A stretch of DNA of 35,396 bases from Schoenoplectus triqueter (GCA_964058805.1 CAXKVV010001066.1:1-35396); one strand, 5' to 3'. Shown: positions 23,716 to 33,191, counted from the first letter of the stretch. The notes: generated by a model not told the origin, from the letters alone. A program made the numbers and translations.

Positions 23716-23935
23716 ACTTCTCAAAATGCTTTACAATTAGTGAGATTCTCAATTAGTTATGATTCAAGAGATAATAACAGAAGAACCCAAACTTTTTGAT
23801 ATGCTTTGCAATCAGCGAAATTCTCAACTAGTTATGATCTAAGAGATAACAAAAGAAGAACCCAAACTTCTCGAGATGCTTTACAATAAGTGAGATTCTC
23901 AACTAGTTATGATACAAGAGATAATAACAGAAACA
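23716..23935 (+). repeat. 75-bp tandem repeat, three copies, codon-phased
   Basis: Copies start at 23716, 23791 and 23866 (acttctc..atgctttacaat..gttatgat..agagataa). The period of exactly 75 bp keeps the transposase frame, giving a 25-residue repeat with FSTSYDxRDNxRRTQ-like units near the C-terminus of the MULE protein. Copies two and three contain stops. Confidence 0.85.
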
Positions 23936-24454
23936 CCGAAGGTCCCCAGGAGGAACAAAGACAAGCTGAAAATGCTTCAACTAGGGGTGAAAGAGGAAAT
24001 AGCTTTGAAGGCAGAATCCTAATTTTTTTCACACGTAGGAAAAAAATAATTTATGATATATTGATGTACCAATTACATTGCTATTTTTCTGTAATTTTAA
24101 TTTTATAACTAGCTTCTCATATATGTGTATTTTATTTATAATTTTTTTTAAATATAATATACCTCTGTCTGACTATAATATGCAATAATCTAATTATATT
24201 ACGGACCTAATTATAAATGTGCAATAATCTACAATTCATCTGTAATTAATCTACATAATTAATTTATAATTAATCTATAATTAATCTACACAATTAATTT
24301 ATAATTAATCTAATTTTATCTATAATTAATTTATAATTAATTAATTAATTATAATGACTTAATTAAATATAATTAATTAATTAAATTAAGAAACATGACT
24401 CTCCCAGTGGCGCGCTTTATGGAAGACGCCACTGGCAGTGATGCGTTTTCTCTG

Positions 24455-24555
24455 CGCCACTACTAATGACGTGCTGTCATTCGTAGATTTAAAATTATAC
24501 TTTAATCACTCTTATTAAATATGATTATTATAATTATTATATTAAAAAAATTCTG
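24455..24555 (-). repeat. MULE right terminal inverted repeat
   Basis: Inverted partner of 19453-19557. It contains cattcgtagattt and ends aaaaaaattctg. Similarity to the left end continues loosely inward through the gccactggcagtg motifs. Confidence 0.85.
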
Positions 24556-24630
24556 TTGATCAGATATCCGCATGCCTCCATAATGTGGTACCTCAATATT
24601 AATACCATTGATTGCATTACCAAATGAATT

Positions 24631-24735
24631 TTAATTTCTTGAATAGCTATTGTACTGGCTAATGTCCCCAGAAGCCACGCTATCAGTCCCATTGCTAGAT
24701 ATTTCAGCCGTATTCGGATCCCACCCGCGCGTAGT
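24631..24735 (-). pseudogene. Exon-like island of an unknown gene, cut by the MULE
   Basis: Read on the minus strand, this is an open stretch after a good acceptor (acatgcag, AG at 24737-24736). It begins TTRGWDPNTAEISSNG and continues SVASGDISQYNSYSRN to a TAA at 24633-24631. Past that stop the same frame stays open (NSFGNAINGINIEVPHYGG) to the MULE border. The stop may therefore be a mutation, and the MULE may have landed in the exon. I do not recognise the protein. The composition looks like real coding sequence, but the stretch is short. Confidence 0.3.
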
Positions 24736-25087
24736 CTGCATGTAGGTTATTAAAACTTAGATCAGATTAATTTTTTTATTTTCCATGAGCACAGTGAAAG
24801 AGACGAACGGGGCCGAGCATAGTACCTGAAATTATACAACAAACAAAGAGGGAACTGGTGATAGCGTAGTTAACTAGGAAAGAAGTCCTAAAATTATTTT
24901 CTACCAAAGATTGAGGGTGCAATATCCATCCAGGGACTTTACAACCACCGTAAAGATTTCAAAAAAAAGAAATTATACAACAAAGATGCATAATGAGATT
25001 ACTACAACATTGTTATCATAGCCTGTTGTCAATTTCTTTTAGTTTTTAATTACTAAGATACAGAAATGACTATGCATTTGCAAAATC
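24736..25087. other. Unique AT-rich sequence, possible intron
   Basis: No gene or repeat is recognised. It lies between the exon-like island at 24631-24735 and the CACTA element, and would be intronic if the minus-strand gene is real. Confidence 0.35.
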
Positions 25088-26401
25088 CACTGCCACAAAA
25101 AAACGTTTTAGAACCGGTTATATAAAGGATTTAGTACTGGTTATATAACCGGTTCTAAAACTATGCGGTGCTAAATGTTTTAAAAACCGGCGTTAAAAGG
25201 AGATGCTAAATGGGGCATTTAAAGCCGATTATTTCAAATAACCGATTCTAAATTCTAACCTTTAGAACCGGTTATTTCAAAATAACAGGTTCTAAACTCT
25301 AACCTTTAGAACCGATTATTTCAAATAACCGGTTCTAAACTCTTCTTTCATGGCTTTCAATAAATGTTTTAATTTAATTCTTTCTAATCATCCGTTTAGA
25401 GTTGTTTCTAACTATTTACAACATAAACCATTATTTATAATTTGTTATTTTATTTTTTGAATTGATTTCTTTAAATTTTGATTAAATAATTTAATTTCAC
25501 CATTAACTAATAAAATATATTTCATTAACAAAATAATTATATATAATTTACATATTAAAGAAAATCTGAGAAATTTTCTATCTTTATAATTTCTAAAGAA
25601 AAAATAAAAAAAACTAAACTAAAAACTTCAAATAAACATTAAATCCATTTTTGAGCTTCAAAACGAGTTTCAAATCCGTCTTTCTCTTTCCCTTTCTTTT
25701 TTCTTTTTTAAGACGACCTTTGCTCTTTCTCTTTCTCTGTCTCTCAATATCTCTTTTATATATGAAATAAGAGGATGAAGAGTAATAATCCGTGGGATTT
25801 AGATTTTTGAATTTTGGTTTTTAGATCGTCGGATAAGCATGAACCAACGGTTAGATTGAAAAACATAGCAATCCGTGGTCCGTGGGAGCAAAAAGCTGAA
25901 ATTCTATTGGTTGATGCAAAGAATTTCTTTAGAGCCGGTTTTTATTAAAAAGCGGTTCTAATTCATAAAATTGAATTAGAACCGGTTTTAATTAATATGA
26001 ATTAGATTAATATGAAGTACTCTAAAATTTTATATTAATATGATGTCAGAGAATTTTATATATTATCATAAATTTTAATCATAATTTTGAGAGTTAGTTT
26101 AGAATCGGTTTTATTAATAATCGGATTGAATTTTCTTAGAATTTAGAACCTGTTTTTGCTAAAACCGGTTTTAAAATAAAAATTTTAGAACCGGTTATTT
26201 AGAACCGATTTTAATCCATTCAATTGGAACCGGTTTTCATATAACTGGTTATAATAAAAAAATTTGTAACCGGTTGTTTTACAAAACCGATTTTAATAAT
26301 TTTAATAAAATTTACAACCCTGCCACTCTAATCTTTTAGCAGCTGTTTTTTAAAAAATTGATTCTAAATAGCCAGTTCTAAATCTAATTTTTCTGGTAGT
26401 G
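25088..26401. mobile_element. Non-autonomous CACTA (En/Spm-type) element
   Basis: 1314 bp beginning CACTGCCACAAAAAAA and ending, on the other strand, CACTACCAGAAAAA. Both flanks are atc (25085-25087 and 26402-26404), a perfect 3-bp target duplication as this superfamily makes. Both subterminal regions are packed with ttagaaccggtta-type motifs centred on the palindrome AACCGGTT, in both orientations, which is the usual binding-site layout of En/Spm elements. It has no transposase. The interior (about 25380-25900) is AT-rich and CT-rich without an open frame. Confidence 0.85.
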
Positions 26402-26623
26402 ATCAAATCATTTTCTAGATCATTTTGCATGTTCAACAAACTAATTACATCTTAGTTTAAAGTTATTAGCTTATCAACCAAATTACTTTATTTAGCTCGA
26501 AGTCGAAGGGGCTCACAACCAAACGCAAGATCTGTTTACCTTGAGTTAGGTCCACCTGGCTTAGAGAATGATATCTAGTTAAATGTAAATTAGTCCATGT
26601 GCTATTTGGAGAAAAGAAATTAC

Positions 26624-26771
26624 CAATGGCAATGAAAGATGCAGCATGTAACTTAGACTCCGGTGAACTTTCATCAGGGGATACAACAATAATGGTCGCG
26701 TTAGTTGGTTGAGCGGTCTTGGCAACAGCCTCGCCAATACTTCCATAAGCGCTAGTTGTTTGCTCTTTGAT
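26624..26771 (-). pseudogene. Exon-like island of an unknown gene
   Basis: On the minus strand, a 148-base open stretch sits between an acceptor (gtcgaccag, AG at 26773-26772) and a donor (cattg|gtaattt, GT at 26623-26622). It encodes 49 codons starting IKEQTTSAYGSIGEAVAK and ending SKLHAASFIAI. An alternative frame is also open there but has a much less protein-like composition. It lies between the CACTA element and the Helitron and may belong to the same broken gene as 24631-24735. I do not recognise the family. Confidence 0.3.
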
Positions 26772-26794
26772 CTGGTCGACACAATAAGCCCAAA

Positions 26795-27262
26795 TCTATA
26801 CTATTATATAAAACATCTAAGAATTGGAGGGTCCATTTTTTATCATGGTAAATTTTTTAATAATACCCATTTTATCTCTTAATCTGACGGTCTATACTAT
26901 TTTCGATTAATCGGACGTACATAAACGCGTCCATTAATCCCCTCTTTCTCTCCATTTCTTTCCCATCTATACTGTTATTTCCATAATATAGTTTTTTTAT
27001 TTAACAACTTTGTGCATGTTTGGTAAGAAATTAATGGTGATAATATATGTTAGAATAATTCACTTTTCTTATCATAAACTCATGAATCATTAACTGATAC
27101 TGTGTAGAAAATCTCATCCAAGATTAAATCTGATTTTTATTATAGATTTTCTCTATAATTTGTTGAATTTATAATTTAATATTAGATCAATATAATTTTT
27201 TTATTTTATAATATTTTAATATTTAAATAAAAGAGTCTGCTGCAGCGCGAGTATATAGCTAG
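26795..27262 (+). mobile_element. Non-autonomous Helitron
   Basis: 468 bp starting TCTATACTATTATATAAAAC and ending gtatatagCTAG. It is inserted between A (26794) and T (27263), with no target duplication. Just upstream of the CTAG end is a small imperfect palindrome (ctgctgcagcgcg, about 27236-27248), as Helitron termini have. There is no Rep/helicase. The interior is AT-rich with a CT-rich stretch at about 26935-26970. Confidence 0.8.
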
Positions 27263-27490
27263 TATTTTAAAATCAAAGCCTGGCAAGCGAAGCACAACTG
27301 TTTGCCAAACTTTACCAGAAAAATCTTCTTCGGATGAAGCCTCGGCCTAGAGACCACCAAGCTTTTCATCGAGTTGCTTCATGATTGGGTTCTCAAACTT
27401 AGATTTTAAGTCTTTGGAGAAATATTTCTCTGAGACAGCGAGAGTAGGATGTCTCCATTCTATTCAGCGAAGTCAATTTCCTTTGCTCAG
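27263..27490 (-). pseudogene. Possible coding remnant next to the Helitron
   Basis: The minus strand holds a stretch with protein-like composition: WRHPTLAVSEKYFSKDL, then KFENPIMKQLDEKLGGL, a stop, then EEDFSGKVWQTVVLRLPGFDF. Excising the Helitron places it directly upstream of the 26624-26771 island. I found no known domain and no convincing start codon. It could be an exon of the same dead gene or chance. Confidence 0.25.
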
Positions 27491-27810
27491 AAAGTGATCT
27501 ACAAATGGTAAGCATACAAATCACCGTGATTTTTTAGTAGAAGAAGGATCACCATCGCTGGAGGAGGAATCGTCAGAGGAAAAGAGCGAACAATCGCCGG
27601 AGGAAGAATCGACAGAGAGTACAATTGTCAGAGGAAGAATCACCAAATAGTACAATCGACACAAACTTTCATGCAAAGAGAGAAATCTAAGGAGAATAGA
27701 AAAGATGAAAAAGTCAAATCGAAAAAGAGGTGAGTGTATTAGAGGAAAAAAGAAATGGGATCGTAAATTTTGAAAAAAAAAATTGAAATACTTCAGATGG
27801 TGTCGGCATC
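27491..27810. other. Gene-free stretch with purine-rich tract
   Basis: The plus strand is GA-rich (27540-27740: ggaggaggaatcgtcagagg, ggaggaagaatcg) with short internal repeats. The minus strand reads as a CT-rich leader or a Ser/Asp-rich segment. No feature can be called. Confidence 0.3.
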
Positions 27811-27812
27811 GG

Positions 27813-28056
27813 TTACACCGTTACTGAGGTGGGAGAGGTTCAAAACTATTTGAATTAAAAATTAGGTTTAAAGTTTTTCAGAGTCGTTGATTTTGCATTG
27901 AGATTCGTATTTTTAATAAAATCTAAATTTAAAATTTATACTTTTAATAATTATTATGAATCTCAATGTAAAATCAACGGTTCTGAAAATTTTTGAACTC
28001 AATTTTTGGTTCAAAGGGTTTTGAACCTCCCCCACCTCCTACTTAGTACGGGTATA
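27813..28056. mobile_element. Foldback-type MITE
   Basis: Two arms of about 110 bp are imperfect reverse complements of each other. The left arm, ggtgggagaggttcaaaac to ttgattttgcattgagattc, pairs with the right arm, gaatctcaatgtaaaatcaa to gttttgaacctcccccacc. They meet near 27925 with almost no spacer. There is no open frame. The exact ends and target duplication are uncertain. Confidence 0.65.
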
Positions 28057-28080
28057 AGGGAAACGAGGGAGAACTGCTCA

Positions 28081-28432
28081 GAGCATCTCCGATTAGAGTT
28101 TTTATCAAATTTTTATTCCTATATATCATTGTTTATTTTTAATTTTAACATTAGAGAGATAATTTCTAATTTAAAAACTTTAATCATAATTTCTAATTTA
28201 GTAACTCATTTCTAATTGCCACATCATATTAGCAACTCATTTAATTTAGCATTGAAAATCATTTTTGCTAAATCTATTTTTTTTTCTATTTTCACTAAAT
28301 GACTTGATATAAATAAATTCTAGAGATGATTTCTACATTGGAGAGTGTTAATTTTAATTAGTAATTTTTCTAATTAAATCTGACATGACAGTAATAAAAA
28401 ATTTAGAACCGGTTACAGCATTGAAGATGCTC
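28081..28432. mobile_element. MITE with GAGCATCT termini
   Basis: 352 bp starting gagcatctccgatt and ending, in reverse complement, gagcatcttcaatg. The flanking trinucleotides are tca and tta, a possible 3-bp duplication with one change. This would suit a PIF/Harbinger-derived (Tourist-like) MITE, but the family is tentative. The interior is AT-rich and non-coding. Confidence 0.55.
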
Positions 28433-29385
28433 TTAGTGTCAATTTTAATTTTAAGCATTATTTTAACCGTCATATCAGCATTTAATCATCAATCTCGATG
28501 AAATTTATTTTTATTTTTATATTTTATTTCAATTTCAATGTTAATTCAACAGTTAAAATAACCTTCAAAATAAAAAATAATCCAAGGGCTTGAGAACCCC
28601 CGCATTTCAGGTACAAGTCATGATATAAAAATAGAGGTAGAAGGAACATTTCTCTTTTATTTTTTGCACCTATAACGTAACAGTTGGGTTTGCAATGTCT
28701 TTCTTCTTTCTTTTTCTTTTCCTAGTAAAAATTAAGTTTAAACTACTTAAATTTTAAATGTTCATGAAGAATTCTTAGTCGAGTTTAGAATCTGAGACCT
28801 CAATGTTATTTTTTCTTTGATTATTTGGATATTTTATTCGAAAACATTATTAAAAAATTACAACATTGCATATTTGCATGATTGCATCAATGGACATAGG
28901 TTTTCACAAATCTTTGACTTGAAACTTGCATCTCTATCTACCTTGATATTTGATACCGACAAAGTCACTCAATAAAACTTAGTAGTTCCAATAATGGTTA
29001 TATAAAAAGATATTAACATACAAAATCTGAGTGGAAGAATTAAACCAAAGCGTTATCCAATCATTTCAGGTCTTTTTTTGAATAAAAGAAAATTAACTTG
29101 GCATCTCAAAATATTAAGGTCGCGTGAACGTGACAACCGATTCGGAGTTTTTAAAAAAACAAAAACAAAATAGAGATAAATGGATTTGCTCTGACTTTTT
29201 AATGTCTAGGATTTTCATTGTTGCAAATTGATTATCACACAACAAAGCTCATTGATAGGTGTGCTTCAGTATTGGAAGGCGCGCTAGACGCCTACTCAAA
29301 TCATTTAATAATCAACGAAATTTCTTGTTACACATGCTAGGCATCTATATATATTGCGAGTCATATTATTCCCGCCACATTATTT
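28433..29385. other. AT-rich unique sequence, no gene seen
   Basis: I looked on both strands and found only short random open frames. There is no clear repeat structure. Confidence 0.5.
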
Positions 29386-29814
29386 GCTACAAGAAACAAC
29401 TAGGATATTAATGCCACAGTATAGCCTGTTTCGATTACCGCGCCCAGAAAAATCAAACAGTGGCATCCGGTTGCTTTTACAAGTTGACAATAACCGATTT
29501 GCGATAATATTATTTATTATTGTGTGTTATTCGTGCGTGTTGAAAATTAAAAAAATTAGAAATTTTAAAAAAATAAAAATATATAAAAACATTTTAACTT
29601 TTTATATATTATAATACTATATTTTCTGTTTTTTCCGAAAAATTTGGACAAAGTTAAAAAAAATAAAAAATGACAAAAATGAGAGAAAATTGTAAAAATA
29701 AAAATTTAATTGAAGAAACAGAAAAAAGAAAAAAAATGCATATATATTTTATATACTATAATATTATATATTTGTTTTTTAAAATTCAAGAAAAAATTAT
29801 AAAAAATTTAAAAA
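29386..29814. other. Possible CACTA-like terminus followed by AT-rich tract
   Basis: gctacaagaaacaactagg at 29386 followed by atattaatgcca resembles the plant CACTA start CACTACAAGAAA with a damaged first triplet. No matching right end was found. From about 29540 the sequence is very AT-rich. Confidence 0.25.
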
Positions 29815-30127
29815 ACCGTGCTTAGTCGTACCTATCTGTGTCTAATGGTATCTAGTGTGTCTAGTGATGTCTAGTTGGGCCTAGTTGGATCTATCGCGCC
29901 GTACCTAATCGTGTCGTGCCTGGTCGTGTTGTACCGTGCCGTGTTTCGTGTCGTGTCGTATCGTGTACGCTCTCTTAACCGTGTCGTGTCCTATAGTAAA
30001 AAATCGAACACAGCACGCTTAAGACACGGCACGGCACATATCAAGTGTCGTGTCTTAATCGTGTCGTATCCTTATCGTGTTGTGTCATTCGTTCCGTGTT
30101 CAGCCACGGTAGCACGGTTTTGAGAAC
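29815..30127. repeat. CGTGTC-rich degenerate repeats (possible hAT end)
   Basis: Short degenerate repeats of cgtgtcgtgtc/cgtgccgtg occur in both orientations, next to an AT-rich tract and ending near cacggttttgagaacactt. Simple GC-rich subterminal repeats flanking an AT-rich body are typical of non-autonomous plant hAT elements, as also seen at 32251. No transposase and no clear target duplication. Confidence 0.4.
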
Positions 30128-30328
30128 ACTTGCTCCGACAACAGTATACAGCATATAAAATTATAGATGCCAGAAGTATATCACAAAATTGTACACTAGT
30201 GACAAATTTATTAATGCATTCTTCAAGCGTGTATCTCAACTAATTTATGAAATGTCCGTAATACCATAGACAAGACGAAAAAAATTAATGTAAACTAAAT
30301 TACGGAAATTATATGATTTTGTGGGCTT

Positions 30329-30711
30329 AGGAGCATTAATTATTGACCCGATCCGACGGGTTAACCCGACATGACCCGAAGATAAATGGGTCGGGTGTGG
30401 GTTTAATTTTTTTGATCCGAATCGGGTCGGGTTCGGGTTAATCCGATCTAACCCGATTTATTATATTTTTTGAAGTAATTTTGTGATTTAGTACTAAATA
30501 AAGTTTAAATATACACTAATTAAGATTAATTAAATTAATTAATATTTTTTGCTTAAAATTATATAAAAATAATTAATAAATATTTAATTATTTTATATGG
30601 GTTGGATCGGGTATAGGTCAAAAAATTTTAATCCGAACTTAATCGGATCGGATTCGGATCAAATTAAAAAATAATAAAATAATATGATCTGATCCCAACC
30701 CGACCCATTGA
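30329..30711. mobile_element. Possible non-autonomous hAT element (GGGTCGGG-rich)
   Basis: Both ends carry acccgacc/gggtcggg motifs around an AT-rich middle. The flanks gtgggctt (30321-30328) and gtgggctc (30712-30719) agree at 7 of 8 bases, the right size for a hAT target duplication. The termini are too degraded to confirm. Confidence 0.4.
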
Positions 30712-30713
30712 GT

Positions 30714-30822
30714 GGGCTCCAATAAGCTTCATGCAACAATAAGTCGAGCGTTAACGGGAGTCAATCTTGGGCTCCAATAAGCTCCATGCAACAATAAGTC
30801 GAGCGTTAACGGGAGTCAATCT
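30714..30822. repeat. 55-bp tandem duplication
   Basis: Two copies (30714-30768 and 30769-30822) of a unit beginning gggctccaataagc and containing caacaataagtcgagcg. They differ at one internal base (cttcatg versus ctccatg), so the duplication is recent. Confidence 0.92.
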
Positions 30823-30925
30823 AGCTATTTATCGGTTCGTTTCTGACACCAGAATCCAGAAGGGTCGATTGGGTGGGAGATGAGGCTGAGACCATGGTAA
30901 TCTGAATTATATTGTTACCAAAATC

Positions 30926-31004
30926 ATGAATATGATGCTGGTTTTATGGTATATTATTTTCTCCGCCTTGTTGCTCTCTGAGGGGTTTAAAGCTAATGAT
31001 CAAG
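30926..31004 (+). CDS. Orphan first exon encoding a signal peptide (partial)
   Basis: ATG at 30926 opens 26 codons plus one base, ending at a good splice donor (caag|gtatgc, GT at 31005-31006). The product starts MNMMLVLWYIIFSALLLSEG and continues FKANDQ. It has a short N-terminus, a hydrophobic core of about 15 residues and a polar end, the form of a secretory signal peptide. A copia LTR begins 211 bp downstream, in what would be the first intron, and no second exon is visible in the window. The gene family is unknown. It could be a chance open stretch, but the signal-peptide shape together with the donor makes a real exon plausible. Confidence 0.4.
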
Positions 31005-31214
31005 GTATGCATCATAATTAAGAATACAATCGTCTCTTTTCTTTCTAATGATTTAACTTTATCTAGAGAGGGTTATTGTAAGTTGCAACCAGTCAATCTA
31101 TCAAGTATTTTGTGCTATTAGAACATGTGTGATTTTCAGCTTATTTTGAATTCTTGGCGTAAGTTAATGAGAGGAGAAAGGAGTAGCTGTTAACTGATGT
31201 CAGGAGTTAGTTAG

Positions 31215-31863
31215 TGTTGAGAGTAGTAAATTTTAAGTTCCGATCTCAAAGAACCAAGAACTTAGGAATCCGACCACCTCGAGATGCCTCATGTCGAACT
31301 CGAAGAAGTAGTAGCACCACCAAGCACGAGCGAGTGCCAAAGGTAAAGCTTGGGATGGACCTGAGCCTAACAGTCCGGGAACATTAAGGAGTTCGGGATG
31401 AAGCCCTCGCCCCGATGATAAACAAGACACTTCTGACATTCGCCGTTTTGTCAGAGATAGCTAACGAAAGCACCAGTGCAAATTGACAGAAGTGTGGCTA
31501 GACAATTAATGTCACTGTATAGCTAGAATAGCTAGGATTAGATTGATTGTATATGATTGTAGGTGTATTTATGACACCAAGAATTATAAATATATGAGTA
31601 GTGTAGTATAGAAATAAGAGAGAGAAGAAAGAAAAACACTTTGTAAACATAGTTGAGATAAAAAGAAACAGCTTTCAGAGCACTATTTTATTTCTTCTCG
31701 ATCTAGTAACTTATTTTATTTCTCATTTAATTCAGTTATTCGTCTGCTCTTGTTTTTTAGAGTGAACATATGTGTCAGACCTCGAGATAGTATTTAGAGT
31801 TCAAAGAGTTCGAGATAGATTTCGAGATAATCCATTTCGGGATAAATAGACAATAGGTCAACA
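31215..31863 (+). mobile_element. 5' LTR of a Ty1/copia retrotransposon
   Basis: 649 bp from TGTTGAGAG to GTCAACA, with the short inverted TGTTGA/TCAACA ends usual for copia LTRs. A TATA box (TATAAATA, 31585-31592) lies in the right place, about 280 bp before the LTR end. It is directly followed by a primer-binding site and gag. The preceding 5 bp (gttag, 31210-31214) would be the left target duplication. The partner is not in the window. Confidence 0.85.
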
Positions 31864-31866
31864 AAT

Positions 31867-31878
31867 TGGTATCAGAGC
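31867..31878 (+). promoter_or_regulatory. Retrotransposon primer-binding site
   Basis: tggtatcagagc, complementary to the 3' end of plant initiator methionine tRNA, lies 3 bp after the LTR. It primes minus-strand cDNA synthesis in most plant copia elements. Confidence 0.92.
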
Positions 31879-31880
31879 TA

Positions 31881-32225
31881 ATGGTTGGTTTCGGAAACAG
31901 TTCACTCAACATGTCGGTGCCCAAATTGATGAAGTCGAACTACGATAACTGGAGCATCCAGATTAAAGCCCTGCTAGGAGCGCAAAATGTGTGGAATATA
32001 GTCGGGAATGTTGAACCCGAGAATGTCACACTTCTAACTGTACAACAGCTAAAGCTGTTGAAGGAAAGGAAAGCAGCAGACAAGATAGCGCTCTACATCC
32101 TACATCAAGGAGTAGATGAAGCCAAATTCGAAAAGATTGTCGGAGCAACAACTTTAAGGAAACACATCAGTGAAAATGACGTATTTCCCATAAATGTGCA
32201 CATGGACCAATGGAATAATAATTAG
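31881..32225 (+). pseudogene. copia gag, N-terminal fragment
   Basis: The ATG at 31881 lies just past the primer-binding site. A TTG 15 bp upstream is in frame but overlaps that site. The N-terminus reads MVGFGNSSLNMSVPKL, followed by KSNYDNWSIQIKALLGAQNV, the conserved start of plant copia gag (capsid) proteins. ALYILHQGVDEAKFEKI follows, also typical of the family. After GATT at about 32153 the similarity ends and a short unrelated tail runs to a stop at 32223-32225. The zinc knuckle, protease, integrase and reverse transcriptase are missing, so the element was cut off here. Confidence 0.85.
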
Positions 32226-32261
32226 AGATGAGAGAGTGAATACCGAGGAATAGTGTATTAA

Positions 32262-32495
32262 AATCGGGACGGTCAGGTCGGGTCGGGACGGGTCGGGTCG
32301 GGGCGGGACGGGTTATGGCGGGTCGGTGGGTTTTGACGGGACGGGTCAACGGGTTACGGCGGGGCGGGTTAACACGGGTCTAATTCAGGGGGTTTGGCCG
32401 CGACCCGTCGGGTTGGACGGGTCGGCGGGTCAGGACGGGGCGGGTCGGGACGGGTGGGACGGGGCGGGTCGGGACGGGTGGGACGGGTCGGCGGG
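32262..32495. repeat. GGGTCGGG/GGGACGGG subterminal repeats of the hAT element
   Basis: Dense, degenerate 5-8-bp G-rich motifs on the plus strand, abruptly bounded by a T run at 32502. In hAT elements such subterminal repeats bind the transposase. The local G-richness is extreme compared with the surrounding AT-rich DNA. Confidence 0.75.
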
Positions 32496-33191
32496 TTAAA
32501 AATTTTTTTTTTTAAATTTTGAAAAATCCAAATAAATTCTAAAAAATTCTGAAATTTTCAAAAATAAACACTAAAAATATTAAAAATATATAAAAACTTA
32601 TATTCTTCACCAATAAATTTTATTTTATTTATTTTGTCTTTTTTTACAAAATTCAAAAATAATCAAATAAATTATAAAAAATTATAAAAAACCGAAAATA
32701 ATTATTGAAAAATTAAATGATATGACTTAAAAAAAATTTAACTAAAATTTTAAATGATATAAAAAAAATATATTTTATTTTATTGTCATTTTTTTTCAAA
32801 GTTCTAAAATAATCAACAAAAATTGAAATAATATTAAAAATTATAAAAAATCGAAAATAATTATTGAAAAATTAAATAAAATCTTAAATGATATGATTTA
32901 TAATAAATTGAAATAAAATTTTAAATGATATAATAAAATTATTTTATTTTTTTGTCATTTTTTTCAAAGTTCAAAAATAATCAAATAAAATTAAATAAAT
33001 TTTAGAAAATAAAAAATAATTATAAATAAAGTTACCCTCCTCCTTTATCCCGGGCTTGGGATCGGCTATGTAATACATAGGCGGAGTTCTAACTTTTTAT
33101 TCGTTAGTAAAGTTTATTGAAAAAAATCAAATAAGGATTGTAAATGCTAGAAAAATTTTAAAAATGGGGGGAAAATAAAGAATATAAGTGT

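Larger units (their letters stand above)
19818..24108 (+). pseudogene. MULE transposase, multiply broken
   Basis: A Mutator-type transposase reads from an ATG at 19818 in several frames. In order: an Asn/Tyr-rich N-terminus; a MuDR-type DNA-binding region at about 20500-20740, with KCKEESCT then a stop where a Trp is normal (20631-20633); and the MULE catalytic domain. That domain contains TIDVGFLLGRYKG (Asp at 21095-21097), ACGYDAENNFFPLAF, and CVISDHHKGI (Asp at 21284-21286). I cannot place the third acidic residue. A TNxxS...LNSLFK block follows, split by a solo LTR, and then a SWIM-like zinc motif with GIPCSHVIAVC at about 23310-23343. The C-terminus holds 25-codon repeats. Stops lie at 19867, 20088, 20631, 20897, 21233, 21605, 21626 and 23449. 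Frameshifts lie near 20785 and between 22988 and 23125. Several stops look like decayed Trp or Arg codons. It cannot make an active enzyme. Confidence 0.88.
19453..24555 (+). mobile_element. Mutator-like DNA transposon (MULE), decayed
   Basis: A 5.1-kb element bounded by long terminal inverted repeats that start cagatttttttaatataata on the left and, on the opposite strand, cagaatttttttaatataat on the right. The flanks ttgatttga (19444-19452) and ttgatcaga (24556-24564) match at 7 of 9 positions, as expected for an aged 9-bp MULE target duplication. Inside is a broken Mutator-type transposase on the plus strand, interrupted by a solo LTR at 21647-22835. Subterminal segments (about 19536-19690 and 24410-24470) carry repeated ccactgccagtgg-like palindromic motifs in both orientations. 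The family call rests on the transposase domains as well as the ends. The exact boundaries could shift by one or two bases. Confidence 0.85.

Noticed and set aside
28006..28215. Plus-strand open frame of 69 residues
   Set aside because: Runs across two MITEs, so it is not a coherent gene.
29875..30123. Plus-strand open frame of 82 residues
   Set aside because: Produced by the CGTGTC-type simple repeats; the Val/Ser/Arg-rich product is a repeat artefact.
31233..31439. Minus-strand open frame of 68 residues
   Set aside because: Lies wholly inside the copia LTR and has no family resemblance.
31866..31880. Upstream TTG start for gag
   Set aside because: It overlaps the primer-binding site; the ATG at 31881 begins the conserved gag sequence.
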